Of a DNA stretch of 64,000 nt, positions 26,184-35,057 are shown piece by piece. Source of the stretch: an uncultured Chloroflexota bacterium. GTDB lineage: Bacteria; Chloroflexota; UBA4733. The stretch spans positions 1-64,000 of the forward strand of contig CALBSQ010000202.1 in the NCBI GenBank assembly GCA_937967325.1. Reading direction: 5' to 3'. The notes under the pieces were generated by a model. That model was not told where the DNA came from and did not search any database. It saw only the letters and a list, made by a program, of their open reading frames with translations. Position 1 is the stretch's first letter, and the number at the start of each line of letters is the position of its first letter. The translations under genes and the position numbers were made by a program.

Positions 26184-26477
26184 CTAGGGGTTGTTCAGGA
26201 TCTCGTGCCCGCCGACGCGCCGCCACCTGACGTGGATTTCCCCCGCAATCTGCTCGGGACCGTAATTAAAGGTGGCGCGACCATCAGGCGCCCACGTCAT
26301 TTCGTAGATGCCGGGATGGCCTTGCACCCCCTTGACGCGAAGGCCGGCTCGGTAGCCATGGCCGGCGCGCAAGTCATTCACCATCTTCTTCATAGCTTTG
26401 AGGAACCGATCCTGCTCGGTGGCATCGAGGGCGTCGTATTCGCGAAGGAACCGCTCCAATTCATCGTGTGTCGGCAT
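26184..26477 (-). CDS. RelE-like toxin candidate, copy 1
   Basis: 97 residues. A helical N-terminus (HDELERFLREYDALDATEQ) is followed by a compact beta-rich part: LRVKGVQGHPGIYEMTWAPD, RATFNYGPEQ, then HVRWRRVGGHEIL. Small basic proteins with this GHPGIYE-x-TW-x-DGRATF core are found as RelE/ParE-superfamily partners of short antitoxins. ATG 26477 lies inside the preceding antitoxin-like gene (17-base overlap), so translation is coupled. Intact, unlike its duplicate at 25540-25833. The toxin role is inferred from size, pairing and core. Confidence 0.65.
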   Translation of the reverse strand: MPTHDELERFLREYDALDATEQDRFLKAMKKMVNDLRAGHGYRAGLRVKGVQGHPGIYEMTWAPDGRATFNYGPEQIAGEIHVRWRRVGGHEILNNP

Positions 26478-26706
26478 CCGTCTCCGCCTCGGCCCTGATT
26501 TCGGCGTTGATTCGCTGGATACGCTCCTCGCTCACTCCCAAATGCCGCAGCCAGTCGTCGGTCTCGTAATAGCGGGGAAAGCGGTCGCGGTCGCGCACCT
26601 GCTCAACCCAGGACTCGACGAACGCCTCAATGGACTTGCCGCGCGACTGTGCCGCGTACTCCACGATGCAGTACTGCTCGTCCGTTAGCTCGATGGTCTT
26701 GCTCAT
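26461..26706 (-). CDS. Antitoxin-like small protein, copy 1
   Basis: 81 residues from ATG 26706 (GGGGTGA upstream; a GTG three codons earlier is possible). It reads IELTDEQYCIVEYAAQSRGK followed by FVESWVEQVRD, then an acidic tail (EIRAEAETDAD). It is the first gene of the two-gene unit whose second gene starts inside it. Together with 25817-26065 it forms a tandem duplication of about 645 bp period. Confidence 0.7.
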   Translation of the reverse strand: MSKTIELTDEQYCIVEYAAQSRGKSIEAFVESWVEQVRDRDRFPRYYETDDWLRHLGVSEERIQRINAEIRAEAETDADTR

Positions 26707-26726
26707 CGGTGTCACCCCGTGCGCTC

Positions 26727-27030
26727 AGCGCGGACGCAAACCGCCCGTCCATTCACGATTGCGCGTGCCTCGTAGGTGCAGGATAGCACGCGCTACCACG
26801 CCTGGCCCGGCGGGATGCCGGGGGACCGGCGCCGAGCACGAGTGCGCCGGACCAGCGTCACGGGCAATGGGCGTTGCCACAGTCGCTGGTCCGGCGTTGG
26901 TAGTCCGGACTGGGGGTTGCAGCCTGGCGGATTGGACGACGCAGCCTGGGCAGACACTGCCCCTAATGCTCAACCCTCGGCGTCGCTGCTCGACGACACT
27001 GTGCCCGCCTAACCCAGGGCTATCGGCGCT
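26727..27030. other. Gap of about 300 bp, no gene seen
   Basis: No frame here has credible content on either strand. A 13-bp perfect inverted repeat CGCCGGACCAGCG / CGCTGGTCCGGCG sits at 26845-26857 and 26884-26896. The promoter of the tandem antitoxin/toxin unit should lie near its left edge. Confidence 0.5.
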
Positions 27031-27036
27031 GCACGC

Positions 27037-27645
27037 TCAGTCTGCCCGCTCGTCGCCGCGCCCGGCGACGCGACGCAGCCCGACGGCGGCCAGCGCCGCG
27101 AGACCGCTCCCGACGACCAGCCCGCCCCAGTTACCAAAGAACTGCCCGCCGCCCCCACCGGTCGAGGGCATCGCCGCGGGTATCTGCGCTGGTGTATGCG
27201 CCGCGGAGCTGAAGAAGATGCCGTTGCGCTCCCGGCCGAGCACCGCGAACACGCTCTTCGAGGTGGAGGCCGGATCCGAAACGAACTGGAAGCCCTGGCG
27301 GGAAGCCGAGGCGGAGACGGTCGCCGTGTTCTCCAGGAAGTCGCCGGCGAAGCCGTTCTTGGCGTCATTGGCTGAGACAGGCTTGCCTGGCCCGCTCCAG
27401 CGGACATCGTAGGAGATAGCAGCCGGGACGGACGGGCCGCGCATCAAGGAGCTCGGGACTTTGGTGAAGTCGCCCATCCGCTGGTTGGCGATGTGCAGCG
27501 CCCCTGTCCCCGCGGACAGGTTGTACTGGACGCTGCTCGGGGCGATCGGCACCGTCCAGAACAGACCGTCGGGCGCGATGCCGGGGTTGAAGTCGTAGAC
27601 CTGGTGCTCGAACGCAGGGTCAACCTGACCCTCATAGAGATCCAG
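27037..27645 (-). pseudogene. C-terminal half of secreted protein with sorting-like tail
   Basis: This frame is the direct, in-phase continuation of the gene at 27646-28071 after a TGA. It begins LDLYEGQVDPAFEHQVYDFN, with no start codon at the junction; the first GTG is 27552. The middle is a beta-rich domain (GLFWTVPIAPSSVQYN, VSYDVRW-like). The end has MPSTGGGG, a hydrophobic helix and RRVAGR, the layout of an LPxTG-like cell-surface tail. It lacks a signal peptide of its own, so it makes sense only as the second half of the upstream gene. Confidence 0.7.
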
Positions 27646-28071
27646 TCATATGAAGGCGAAGCTGCCGTTGTGGCGCGCGCCGTCCACGCCGACGTACGTG
27701 CCCTGCATGAAGCGGACGTCATAGTCCATGAGGAGCGGCGTGGTCTTGCCGGTGGCGGTGTCCGTCCCCGTCCCGGCGCCCATCACGTGGGCGAGGCCGA
27801 CGACGCCGGAGAAGTCGGTGATCGTGGACGGCTCGGTGCCGTGATCCGGCAGGATGATGTGGAACGTCTCGGTGCCCGGGCCCAGCGGCTGGATGCCGCC
27901 CGGGATGGGCCTCGGTCCGCTGCCCTGGGCCGCGGCAGGCGACGGCAGCCAGAGCCCGGCGCCCAACGCGGCGCCGGTCGCGGTCGCCATCGTCTGGACG
28001 AACCGCTGGCGGGACATGGCGTGCTGCCAGAAATGGGCGTGGCCGGCATGGCGAGGCGCGTTGCGTTGCAT
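27646..28071 (-). CDS. N-terminal half of secreted beta-domain protein (stops at in-frame UGA)
   Basis: 141 residues from ATG 28071, preceded by GAAGGAGATC. An N-terminal export signal contains SRQRFVQTMATATGAALG and an AAA-type cleavage region, Tat-like but with RQR rather than RR. The domain that follows includes GGIQPLGPGTETFHIILPDH, MRFMQG-like VRFMQGTYVG and ends HNGSFAFI before TGA at 27646-27648. The same frame stays open for another 202 codons, which supply the cell-surface tail. Likely one gene split by a nonsense change (a Trp codon would differ by one base), by recoding, or by sequence error. Confidence 0.7.
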   Translation of the reverse strand: MQRNAPRHAGHAHFWQHAMSRQRFVQTMATATGAALGAGLWLPSPAAAQGSGPRPIPGGIQPLGPGTETFHIILPDHGTEPSTITDFSGVVGLAHVMGAGTGTDTATGKTTPLLMDYDVRFMQGTYVGVDGARHNGSFAFI

Positions 28072-28206
28072 CGATCGATCTCCTTCGCGGGCGTTGCTGC
28101 TACACCATACATCGGGAAGCAGGACTGACCTCTAAGCGACATTTGGATCAACAATGGTAGGTCGCTTTGAGAGCCGCCGGGCGAGGCCTGACGACCCTGT
28201 GAAGCG

Positions 28207-28509
28207 CTATTGCCCGTAGGCCGCGAGGACGTTGCCGTCGTTCCACTCTGGATCGGCCTCCAGCGCCGCCCGCAGCTCTCGGTACCAGCGATCCTGCTCG
28301 GGGTCCTCGGCGTTCTTCCGGTAGCTCGCCTCGGAGTCGAAGACGGCTACCCCGATCAGCTCGCCGGGATGGGACTGGGAGGCGAACAGGTAGGAGCCGA
28401 CCACCCCCTCGACCTTCGGACGGCGCTCGCGATTCCAGCGATGCATGAGCTCCTCTACTTGCTGTTGCTGGCCCGGTCTGGGCTGCATGCGAAAGACGGA
28501 TCCGAACAT
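28207..28509 (-). CDS. ABM-like (antibiotic biosynthesis monooxygenase fold) protein
   Basis: 100 residues from ATG 28509 (GGAGAGGAGAG upstream). It has the layout of a ferredoxin-like dimeric alpha-beta barrel: FGSVFRMQPRPGQQ, then VVGSYLFASQSHPGELIGVA and WYRELRAALEADPEW. Such proteins include monooxygenases and heme or small-molecule binders; no catalytic residue is diagnostic. It is the downstream member of a run of small minus-strand genes (28207-29137) of unknown purpose. Confidence 0.65.
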   Translation of the reverse strand: MFGSVFRMQPRPGQQQQVEELMHRWNRERRPKVEGVVGSYLFASQSHPGELIGVAVFDSEASYRKNAEDPEQDRWYRELRAALEADPEWNDGNVLAAYGQ

Positions 28510-28540
28510 GCTGTCCTCTCTCCTCTCCAAACGCGGCGCG

Positions 28541-28783
28541 CTACTTGCGCGCCAACTTGGGCTGCCCCGGCCCTGTTTCGATCCGGTAGTCCTGAGCAAT
28601 GGCACGCAGGTGCTCGTAGGCGGCTTCGTCGTGCTGTTGTTGGTCCTTGACGTCGGGCACGTCTAATTCAGTCACCAGTTGACCCGGTTGCGGTTTCAGA
28701 CGAACCTGACCTTGCGCGTGGCCTGCCGGCACCGCAACGGACGTGATGTTGCCTTGACCATCATAAATGACCAGAACGTTCAC
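28541..28783 (-). CDS. Hypothetical protein (80 aa)
   Basis: Starts at GTG 28783 with a strong AAGGAGG seven bases upstream. It begins with a small beta-hairpin-like part (MNVLVIYDGQGNITSVAV) followed by a hydrophilic, Gln/Asp-rich helix region (DVKDQQQHDEAAYEHLRAI). I do not recognise the family. It sits 31 bases before the ABM-like gene, suggesting co-transcription. Confidence 0.6.
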   Translation of the reverse strand: MNVLVIYDGQGNITSVAVPAGHAQGQVRLKPQPGQLVTELDVPDVKDQQQHDEAAYEHLRAIAQDYRIETGPGQPKLARK

Positions 28784-28858
28784 GGCATGCCTCCTTGTCT
28801 TTCAGATCTTCCAGCCAGTCATCATGCCCTGCTCGGGACATCGCTCGCTGTTCGCCAC

Positions 28859-29137
28859 CTATGGGCCGACAAAGGCGTAGAAGATCGAATAGGTGGCGGT
28901 GTTTGCACCGTTGTTGCGCACGTGGACATTGATCTGCCTCGTTCCGTCCGCCTTGGTGAGGCAAAAGGTCTCGACGACTTCGACGCTACGCTCGATCCCA
29001 TTGGCGGCGAGCGGATGGGCGAAGAACCATTGCACCTGCCCGAACGGCAGGGCGCCGTCCGCAATCCAGTGGTGCTCCGCGCCAGGGTCCAGCCCGAACA
29101 CCGGGCCGTGCCATAAACCGGTGTTGACCTGTGCCAT
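28859..29137 (-). CDS. Hypothetical protein (92 aa), small beta-sandwich-like
   Basis: From ATG 29137 with GTGAGGTA upstream. The sequence is a compact all-beta pattern: ALPFGQVQWFFAHPLAANG, VEVVETFCLTKADG and INVHVRNNGANTATYSIFYA. The last part looks like a CARDB-type beta-sandwich strand pair. No signal peptide, so probably cytosolic. It heads the group of three small genes. Confidence 0.6.
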   Translation of the reverse strand: MAQVNTGLWHGPVFGLDPGAEHHWIADGALPFGQVQWFFAHPLAANGIERSVEVVETFCLTKADGTRQINVHVRNNGANTATYSIFYAFVGP

Positions 29138-29260
29138 CTGTGTACCTCACTTTCGTTGTCGCTCGTATATTCGGTCGGGCGCCGGAAGACGCTGTCATCG
29201 CGCGAGCCAGCAAGATCGGGCGCTGGCGCGTCCCAGGCCAGTTGCTCCCCACCGTGCCGG

Positions 29261-30346
29261 TCAGTCGCGCATCTCGTAGAACAGGTTGAAGGGGTTGTTG
29301 GGGAAGTCTAGCTTGCGGAAGCTCGTGAACCCGGCCTCCGCCGCCAGCTCGCGCGCCTTCGCCTCGCCCATGCACGTGCCCGTGCCCTCGCCGCCCACGG
29401 CCAGCGCCTGGGTCAAGCAGTAGTTCAGGCTGGCCGAGTAGCCGAAGGCGCCGATGCCCAGCGGGTGATCGATGTTCTGCTGCAGGTCGCCAGAGAGATT
29501 GAGCTCCAGAACGAAGTGCGTGCCGCCGGGCTTGAGGGCGCGCCGAATCGCGCGCATGGCCGGGCGCGGGTGCGGCATGTCGCGGACGACGTCGAAACTG
29601 GTGATGAGGTCGTAGCTCCCAGGAATGCCCCGAGCCACATCGCAGACCTCGTAGCGCACCCGATCGGCCAGCCCGGCTTTCACCGCGTTGGCGTTGGCGA
29701 CCACGATGGCGGGCGGGTAGTTGTCGAGGCCGACCAGCGTCGCGTCGGGGTAGCCCCGGGCGAGGAAGAGCAGCGCCTGGCCGTTGCCGCAGCCCACGTC
29801 GGCCACGGAGCCGCCCGTCTGGAGCCGGGCGTGCGCCTCCGGCAGCGCCGGGAGCCAGTCCTGAACGAGGTTGTTCTTGAAGGCGGGGCGCGTGAAGCGC
29901 TCGCAGCCGCACCAGAACTCCTCTCCGTAGGCCGACTGCGGCACCCCTCCACCATATCGGAACGCCTCCGTGAGGAGGTCGAGGTTGGCCCAGTAGGGCC
30001 GCGACATCGGGAAAAGGCTGCCCAAATAGCAGGGGCTATCGCCGTCGACCAAAATGAAGGCCTGCTCCGGCGTCATGCGGAAGCGCTTCGTGTGGTCCTC
30101 GTAGGTGACGTAGCCGTGGCAGGCCATGGCCGAGAGCCACTCGCGGGCGTAGCGCTCGTTGATGCGGGCCCGGAGGGCGAACTCGGGCGCGGTCAGCGGC
30201 CCGGCTTCGGCCAGGGTCGAGAAGAGACCCAGCCGATCGGCCAGCGTCGTGAGCGGGCCCATCTGGGACGCGGTCACGTCGCCGAGCACCTTGAAGGCGA
30301 AAGCCTGGACCTTCTGCGTGTCGAGGGCAGTGGCAGCCATCGCCAT
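29261..30346 (-). CDS. SAM-dependent methyltransferase with N-terminal winged helix
   Basis: 361 residues from ATG 30346 (AGGAAAGGG directly upstream; ATG 30340 is an equal candidate). The N-terminal 100 residues form a winged-helix dimerisation domain (LADRLGLFSTLAEAGPLTA, INERYAREWLSAMACHGYV) as in Rv2258c-type methyltransferases. SAM motif I is VADVGCGNGQALLFLARG, followed by LVGLDNYPPA and ALKPGGTHFVLEL. The substrate is unknown. It is upstream of and co-directional with the small genes at 28207-29137. Confidence 0.85.
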   Translation of the reverse strand: MAMAATALDTQKVQAFAFKVLGDVTASQMGPLTTLADRLGLFSTLAEAGPLTAPEFALRARINERYAREWLSAMACHGYVTYEDHTKRFRMTPEQAFILVDGDSPCYLGSLFPMSRPYWANLDLLTEAFRYGGGVPQSAYGEEFWCGCERFTRPAFKNNLVQDWLPALPEAHARLQTGGSVADVGCGNGQALLFLARGYPDATLVGLDNYPPAIVVANANAVKAGLADRVRYEVCDVARGIPGSYDLITSFDVVRDMPHPRPAMRAIRRALKPGGTHFVLELNLSGDLQQNIDHPLGIGAFGYSASLNYCLTQALAVGGEGTGTCMGEAKARELAAEAGFTSFRKLDFPNNPFNLFYEMRD

Positions 30347-30535
30347 CCCTTTCCTCAGAACTCGGGGTTCCGGCGCCACAGGAACGCCGGAACCCTTCCA
30401 CGGTGGGCTACCGCGGCGGCTCCTACCACACGTACCGAGCAGGCATCACCCACACGAGCAGCGGGCGCGAGGCCGAACCCGCCGCGATAGTGCCGGCCGC
30501 GGGCGTATCCTTGGAGGACGCCCGCGGCCGGACCC

Positions 30536-31936
30536 TCACCCGGGCGCGATATTCTGGTTGACGCGGAAGAGGTTGGTCGGGTCGTACGTCCTCTTGACGG
30601 CGGCGAGCCGGTCGTAGTTGCCTCGATAGGTGGCGCGGATCCGCTCGTCTCCCTCCTCCATCATGAAGTTGACGTAGGCGCCGCCCGCCGAGTACGGATG
30701 CAGCGCCTGCCAGTACTCCCGTGCCCAGGCGGTGATGCGCTCCTTGTCCGCCGGGTCGGGGCTGACCCCGACGATCACTTCGGCCCACTTCGCGTCGCGG
30801 TAGGCCCAGGCCGTCGCGTCCGGCGCGACCCGGCTCGCCGCCCCATCGATCGGGTAGAGATGCATCGTCGACTTGCCGGTGGGCAGTCTGGTGCCGTGCT
30901 CAACATGCCGCGCGATCGCCTCGTCCGAGATCTCGTTGACGAAGTCGGCCTTCCAGTACCACTGGTCGCCCGGCGGGTAGATCGCGTCGAACATGCTCTG
31001 CAAGGCCGGATGAGGGATCGGCCCGACCCAGTCGAGCGCGGGCGGGCCAAACTGGCGGCGGATCGGGGCGAACGTCGCCTCCGCCCGGTCCATGGGACCC
31101 GTGTAGGCCCAGACGACCCCGCACATCGTCTTGCCGTGCAACTCCTCCGGGAAGGGCGGGCCCGGCGGCACGCTGAGGTAGGCGAAGAATCCGTAGACGT
31201 CGTCCGGCGCGGCGGGCAGGAAGTCGCGGTACCAGCGCAGCACCTCGGCGGACTGCTCGGCGCGCCAGAGCATCGGCCCGGCGTAGACCGTGTCGACGGG
31301 GTGCAACCGGAAGAGGAAAGAGGTGACGACGCCGAAGTTGCCGCCGCCGCCGCGTACCGCCCAGAACAGGTCGGGGCGCTCCTGCTCGCTGGCGATCACG
31401 AAGCTGCCGTCGGCGAGGACGATGTCCACTTCGAGCAGGTTGTCGACGGCGAGGCCGCATTTGCGGGTCAGATAGCCAATCCCGCCGCCGAGGGTGATAC
31501 CCCCGACGCCGGTGGTGGAGATGACGCCGCTGGGGGTCGCCAGGCCGAAGGCGTGCGTGGCGTGATCCACCTCGCCCAGGAGGCTCCCACCCCCTACCCG
31601 AGCGGTGCGGGCCACGGGATCGACGCGGACCCCCTTCATCAGGGAGAGATCGATGACCAGCCCATCGTCGCAGACCCCGAGGCCGGGGCCGTTGTGCCCG
31701 CCACCACGGACGGCGACCAACAAGCGATGGTCGCGGGCAAACTTCACCGCCTGGATCACGTCCCCGGCGTCCGCGCAACGGGCGATGAAGGCCGGCTTGC
31801 GATCGATCATCGCGTTGTAGACCTTGCGGGCGGCGTCGTAGGCGGGGTCACTGGGGTGGATCAGCGCGCCGCGCAGGCCCGCCGCGAAGGCCTGAATCGC
31901 CGCGTCGTCGATGGCTGGGCGCGTCTCGACGGCCAT
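30536..31936 (-). CDS. FAD-binding BBE-type oxidoreductase
   Basis: 466 residues of the VAO/berberine-bridge-like flavoprotein family. The PP-loop VRGGGHNGPG carries the His expected to bind FAD covalently. TTGVGGITLGGGIGYLTRK follows, then GGGGNFGVVTSF, and the C-terminal BBE domain ends YDPTNLFRVNQNIAPG. The second covalent residue (Cys in the GxCPxVGVGG position of bicovalent members) is absent; the region reads LATPSGVISTTGVGG. ATG 31936 has GAGGAGGA upstream. These oxidases act on sugars, alkaloids or polyketide-type alcohols. Confidence 0.88.
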   Translation of the reverse strand: MAVETRPAIDDAAIQAFAAGLRGALIHPSDPAYDAARKVYNAMIDRKPAFIARCADAGDVIQAVKFARDHRLLVAVRGGGHNGPGLGVCDDGLVIDLSLMKGVRVDPVARTARVGGGSLLGEVDHATHAFGLATPSGVISTTGVGGITLGGGIGYLTRKCGLAVDNLLEVDIVLADGSFVIASEQERPDLFWAVRGGGGNFGVVTSFLFRLHPVDTVYAGPMLWRAEQSAEVLRWYRDFLPAAPDDVYGFFAYLSVPPGPPFPEELHGKTMCGVVWAYTGPMDRAEATFAPIRRQFGPPALDWVGPIPHPALQSMFDAIYPPGDQWYWKADFVNEISDEAIARHVEHGTRLPTGKSTMHLYPIDGAASRVAPDATAWAYRDAKWAEVIVGVSPDPADKERITAWAREYWQALHPYSAGGAYVNFMMEEGDERIRATYRGNYDRLAAVKRTYDPTNLFRVNQNIAPG

Positions 31937-32245
31937 GATGTACTCCTCCTCAAGATACGCTCGCCACTCGGCCGGTCCAGCGAGCTAACTGCGTGATGAT
32001 CCGGATCACGGCCCCACTGTAGGTCGACCAGGGTCACCCGTCGCCTATCGAACGGTATCAATCGGCGTGAGGCGGTGGGCAACGCGGCCACGTGCCCACT
32101 GTAGCCCGCGCTTGCCACCCCGGCCACACGCAGCGGGCACGCATTACCCACGCAAGCGCGCCACCAACCCGCTGCCCTCGTGTTACTATGACGATACGTC
32201 CAACGTCTTGACCGGCTTGAATTCCGACGCGGACGGAGACCCCTC
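31937..32245. other. Divergent intergenic region
   Basis: 309 bp between the oxidase gene (minus) and the NB-ARC regulator gene (plus). It must hold both promoters. I see no gene and no clear -35/-10 pair. Confidence 0.5.
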
Positions 32246-34855
32246 GTGCCTACTGGCGAGTGGCGGCGCTTTGGAGAGTTGCTTCGGCAGCACCGGATCG
32301 CCGCCGACCTCACGCAGGAAGCGCTGGCGGAGCGGGCCGGCCTGAGCGCGCGCGGCATCCAGGATCTGGAGCGCGGCGTCAGATCGGCGCCGCGGATGGA
32401 CACCGTACGCCTGCTCACCGATGCCCTGCTCTTGGGCGCTGAGGATCGCGCGGCGTTCCGAGCGGCGGCCCGAACGCCGCCAACCCCCGAGGCCCCAGCC
32501 GAGCCGGCGATCCCACGCTTCACTGCCTTGCCGGCGCAGCCGACGGCGCTCATCGGCCGCGAAACGCATGTCGCGCACGTCCGTCAGCAGTTGCTCCGCC
32601 CGGATTTGCGTCTCCTCACCCTGACTGGACCCGCCGGCGCTGGGAAGACCCGGCTCGCGCTGGCCGTGGCATCGGACCTTCAATGCCTGTTCGACCACGG
32701 AGCCGTCTTCGTGGATCTGGCGCCCCTCGGCGCCCCGGACCTGGTCGTCGCCAAGATCGCCCAGGCGCTGGGCGTCGCCGATCGTGACGACATCACCCTA
32801 CCGGAGAACTTGCGCCGTTACCTCCGGAGGAAGCAGCTACTCTTGCTGCTCGACAACTTCGAGCACGTCCTGCCCGCCGCGCCGTCGATAGCCGCCGTCC
32901 TGGAAACGTGCCCGGAGATCAAAGTCCTGGTGACGAGCCGCTCGGCGCTGCACCTTCGCTGGGAGCACGAGTATCTCGTGCCGCCGCTCGATCTGCCCAA
33001 TCTCACACTGCCCCTGGACCTGGGGATGGTGGCGACCACGCCCTCCGTGGCACTCTTTGCCGAACGCGCTCGCGCTGTCGAAGGAAACTTCCAGCTCACC
33101 GAAGCCAACGCGCGGTCGGTCGCGGAGATCTGCGTCCATCTGGACGGTCTCCCCCTCGCCATCGAGCTGGCAGCGGCTTGCATGAAGACGTTGCTGCCGC
33201 ACGCGTTGCTGCAGCGGCTGCGGCAGCGCTTCGAGCTGCTGGTGGCCGGCGGGGCAGACCTGCCGCCGCGACAGCGGACATTGCGGGCAACCGTCGATTG
33301 GAGTTACGACCTATTGCAACCAGAGGAGCAGGCGTTGTTCCGACGCCTGTCGGTCTTTGCCGGCGGCTGGACCCTGGAGAGCGCCGAGACCGTTTGTGCC
33401 GGGCAGCCGATCAGCCAGGACGCGGTGGCGGCTTTGCTCGCCCGCCTCGTCGACGCTTCGCTCGTGGTCGCCGAGCAGCGAACCGCTACCGAGGCTACCG
33501 AGGCGCGCTACCGGCTGCTCGAGACGCTCCGGCAATACGCCGGGGAGAAGCTGGAGCAGGCAGGCCGGACGACGACGTTGCACGAGCGCCACCTGGACTG
33601 GTTCCTGGCCCTCGCGGATCAGGCAGAGCCCGAGCTGCACGGTCCGCGCCAAGTTGCCTGGCTGAACCGCCTCCAGGCGCAAGAAGACAACCTGCGCGCA
33701 GCGCTGCGCTGGAGCGTGACCGTGCCCGAGGACGAGCGCGGCTTGCGCCTGGCCTCGTCGCTCTGCTGGTTCTGGTTCGTGCGCGGACGTCGGAGCGAAG
33801 GGCGAGCCTGGCTGGAGCGGCTCCTGGCGCAGGCTCGGCGGGGTGGGGCGGCGACTGCGACACGGGCGAAAGCGCTGAGCGCGGCCGGATTCCTCGCCCA
33901 CGACCAGCGCGACTATGGTGCGGCACGGGCGTTTCAAGATGATAGCTTCGCCCTGGCCCAGGAGTTGGGCGATACTCAGGCGATGGCCGTAGCCCTCGGC
34001 CGGTTGGGGTATCTCGCGCTGCATCAGCGCGATTTCGAGCGGGCCAGAGCATTGCTGACCAGAAGCCTGGAGCTGTATCGCGATCGAGGGGACGATTGGG
34101 GCCTCGCCTACAACCTGAACGCGTTGGGCCTCGTGGCCCTTCGTCTGGCCGACTACGCATCGGCCAACCGACTGTTCGAGGAGAGCCGCGCGCTGTTCCG
34201 CGCTCGGGGCGACATGTGGGGAATCGCCTGGACGCTTCGCGGCCTGGGACAAATCGCCCTCGACCGCGCCGACTACGCGCTCGCGGCCACGTTGTGGGGG
34301 GAACGACTGCGGCGATCGGAAGAGCTGGGCGATCCTCACGCCACTGCCTATTCCGTCGACTACATGGCGACGGCCGCACGGATGCAAGGCGACTACGCGC
34401 AAGCCGCCGCGCTGTTCAAACGGAGCCTGGCCATCTGGGAAGACTGGGGTGATAGACAATACATCGCCTGGACATTGCACAACATGGGCGACCTCGCCCT
34501 GGAACAAGGGGACACGACGCGGGCGCGGCAGATCTACGAGCGGAGCCTGTCCCTACGCCGGGAGCTGGACGACCGGCCCGCGATCGCCACGTCGCTGGAG
34601 GGTTTCGCCGCGCTCGCGGCCGCGCTATCGCAGCCCCAGCAAGCGCTCCGCCTTGCCGGCGCGGCGACCGCCCTGCACACGTCGGTCGCCGTCCCCCCCT
34701 CCGCGGTTGAGCAAGCCACCCTGGAACGCTGGCTCTCCCCGATCCGCGCGACACTGGGCGCCGACGCCGCGAAGGCGCTGGCCGATGGCGCGGCAATGTC
34801 GCTGGAAGAGGCCCTGGTCTGCGCGCTCGCTGTGGTCCCCGGCGGGATGGTGTAG
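32246..34855 (+). CDS. XRE-type HTH regulator with NB-ARC ATPase and TPR domains
   Basis: 869 residues. The N-terminal HTH is FGELLRQHRIAADLTQEALA through GLSARGIQDLERG. A linker ends in PTALIGRE, followed by Walker A LTGPAGAGKTRLALAV, Walker B LLLLLDNFEHV, an NB-ARC segment LPLAIELAAACMK and about eight TPR units (from about residue 480), for example ALGRLGYLALHQRDFERAR. It is a signal-responsive ATP-dependent regulator of the SARP/MalT-like type. GTG 32246 has GGAGA upstream. Its last codons and stop (TAG 34853) lie within a REP-like repeat arm. It is divergent from the BBE oxidase. Confidence 0.87.
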   Translation: MPTGEWRRFGELLRQHRIAADLTQEALAERAGLSARGIQDLERGVRSAPRMDTVRLLTDALLLGAEDRAAFRAAARTPPTPEAPAEPAIPRFTALPAQPTALIGRETHVAHVRQQLLRPDLRLLTLTGPAGAGKTRLALAVASDLQCLFDHGAVFVDLAPLGAPDLVVAKIAQALGVADRDDITLPENLRRYLRRKQLLLLLDNFEHVLPAAPSIAAVLETCPEIKVLVTSRSALHLRWEHEYLVPPLDLPNLTLPLDLGMVATTPSVALFAERARAVEGNFQLTEANARSVAEICVHLDGLPLAIELAAACMKTLLPHALLQRLRQRFELLVAGGADLPPRQRTLRATVDWSYDLLQPEEQALFRRLSVFAGGWTLESAETVCAGQPISQDAVAALLARLVDASLVVAEQRTATEATEARYRLLETLRQYAGEKLEQAGRTTTLHERHLDWFLALADQAEPELHGPRQVAWLNRLQAQEDNLRAALRWSVTVPEDERGLRLASSLCWFWFVRGRRSEGRAWLERLLAQARRGGAATATRAKALSAAGFLAHDQRDYGAARAFQDDSFALAQELGDTQAMAVALGRLGYLALHQRDFERARALLTRSLELYRDRGDDWGLAYNLNALGLVALRLADYASANRLFEESRALFRARGDMWGIAWTLRGLGQIALDRADYALAATLWGERLRRSEELGDPHATAYSVDYMATAARMQGDYAQAAALFKRSLAIWEDWGDRQYIAWTLHNMGDLALEQGDTTRARQIYERSLSLRRELDDRPAIATSLEGFAALAAALSQPQQALRLAGAATALHTSVAVPPSAVEQATLERWLSPIRATLGADAAKALADGAAMSLEEALVCALAVVPGGMV

Positions 34856-34986
34856 GGGCTGGCCTTGTGCCTGCCCTGGTCGCCGTTGCGACTCGGGGAC
34901 TCCTTGTTGCGGATCGTACGGCCAGTTATCAGGATACCACCCCGTGAGGCGGGAGCCAGGGCAGGCACAAGGCCAGCCCCTACACC
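34849..34986. repeat. 31-bp inverted repeat, REP-like family B (copy 2), overlaps stop codon
   Basis: Arms 34849-34879 and 34956-34986 are exact reverse complements and match the family at 17405-17547. The left arm covers the stop codon (34853-34855) of the preceding regulator gene, so insertion of the element set the present C-terminus. Confidence 0.85.
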
Positions 34987-35057
34987 GCCGGCTCCACAGG
35001 CAAACGTCGCGCTACCTTCTGATCTTCCGTTCGGCGCCGGGCGACAGGACGCACCTC

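Noticed and set aside
27646..27648. UGA decoded as Trp or selenocysteine genome-wide
   Set aside because: Many genes in the window end properly in TGA, including coupled ATGA overlaps, so UGA is a normal stop; no SECIS-like hairpin was evident after this one.
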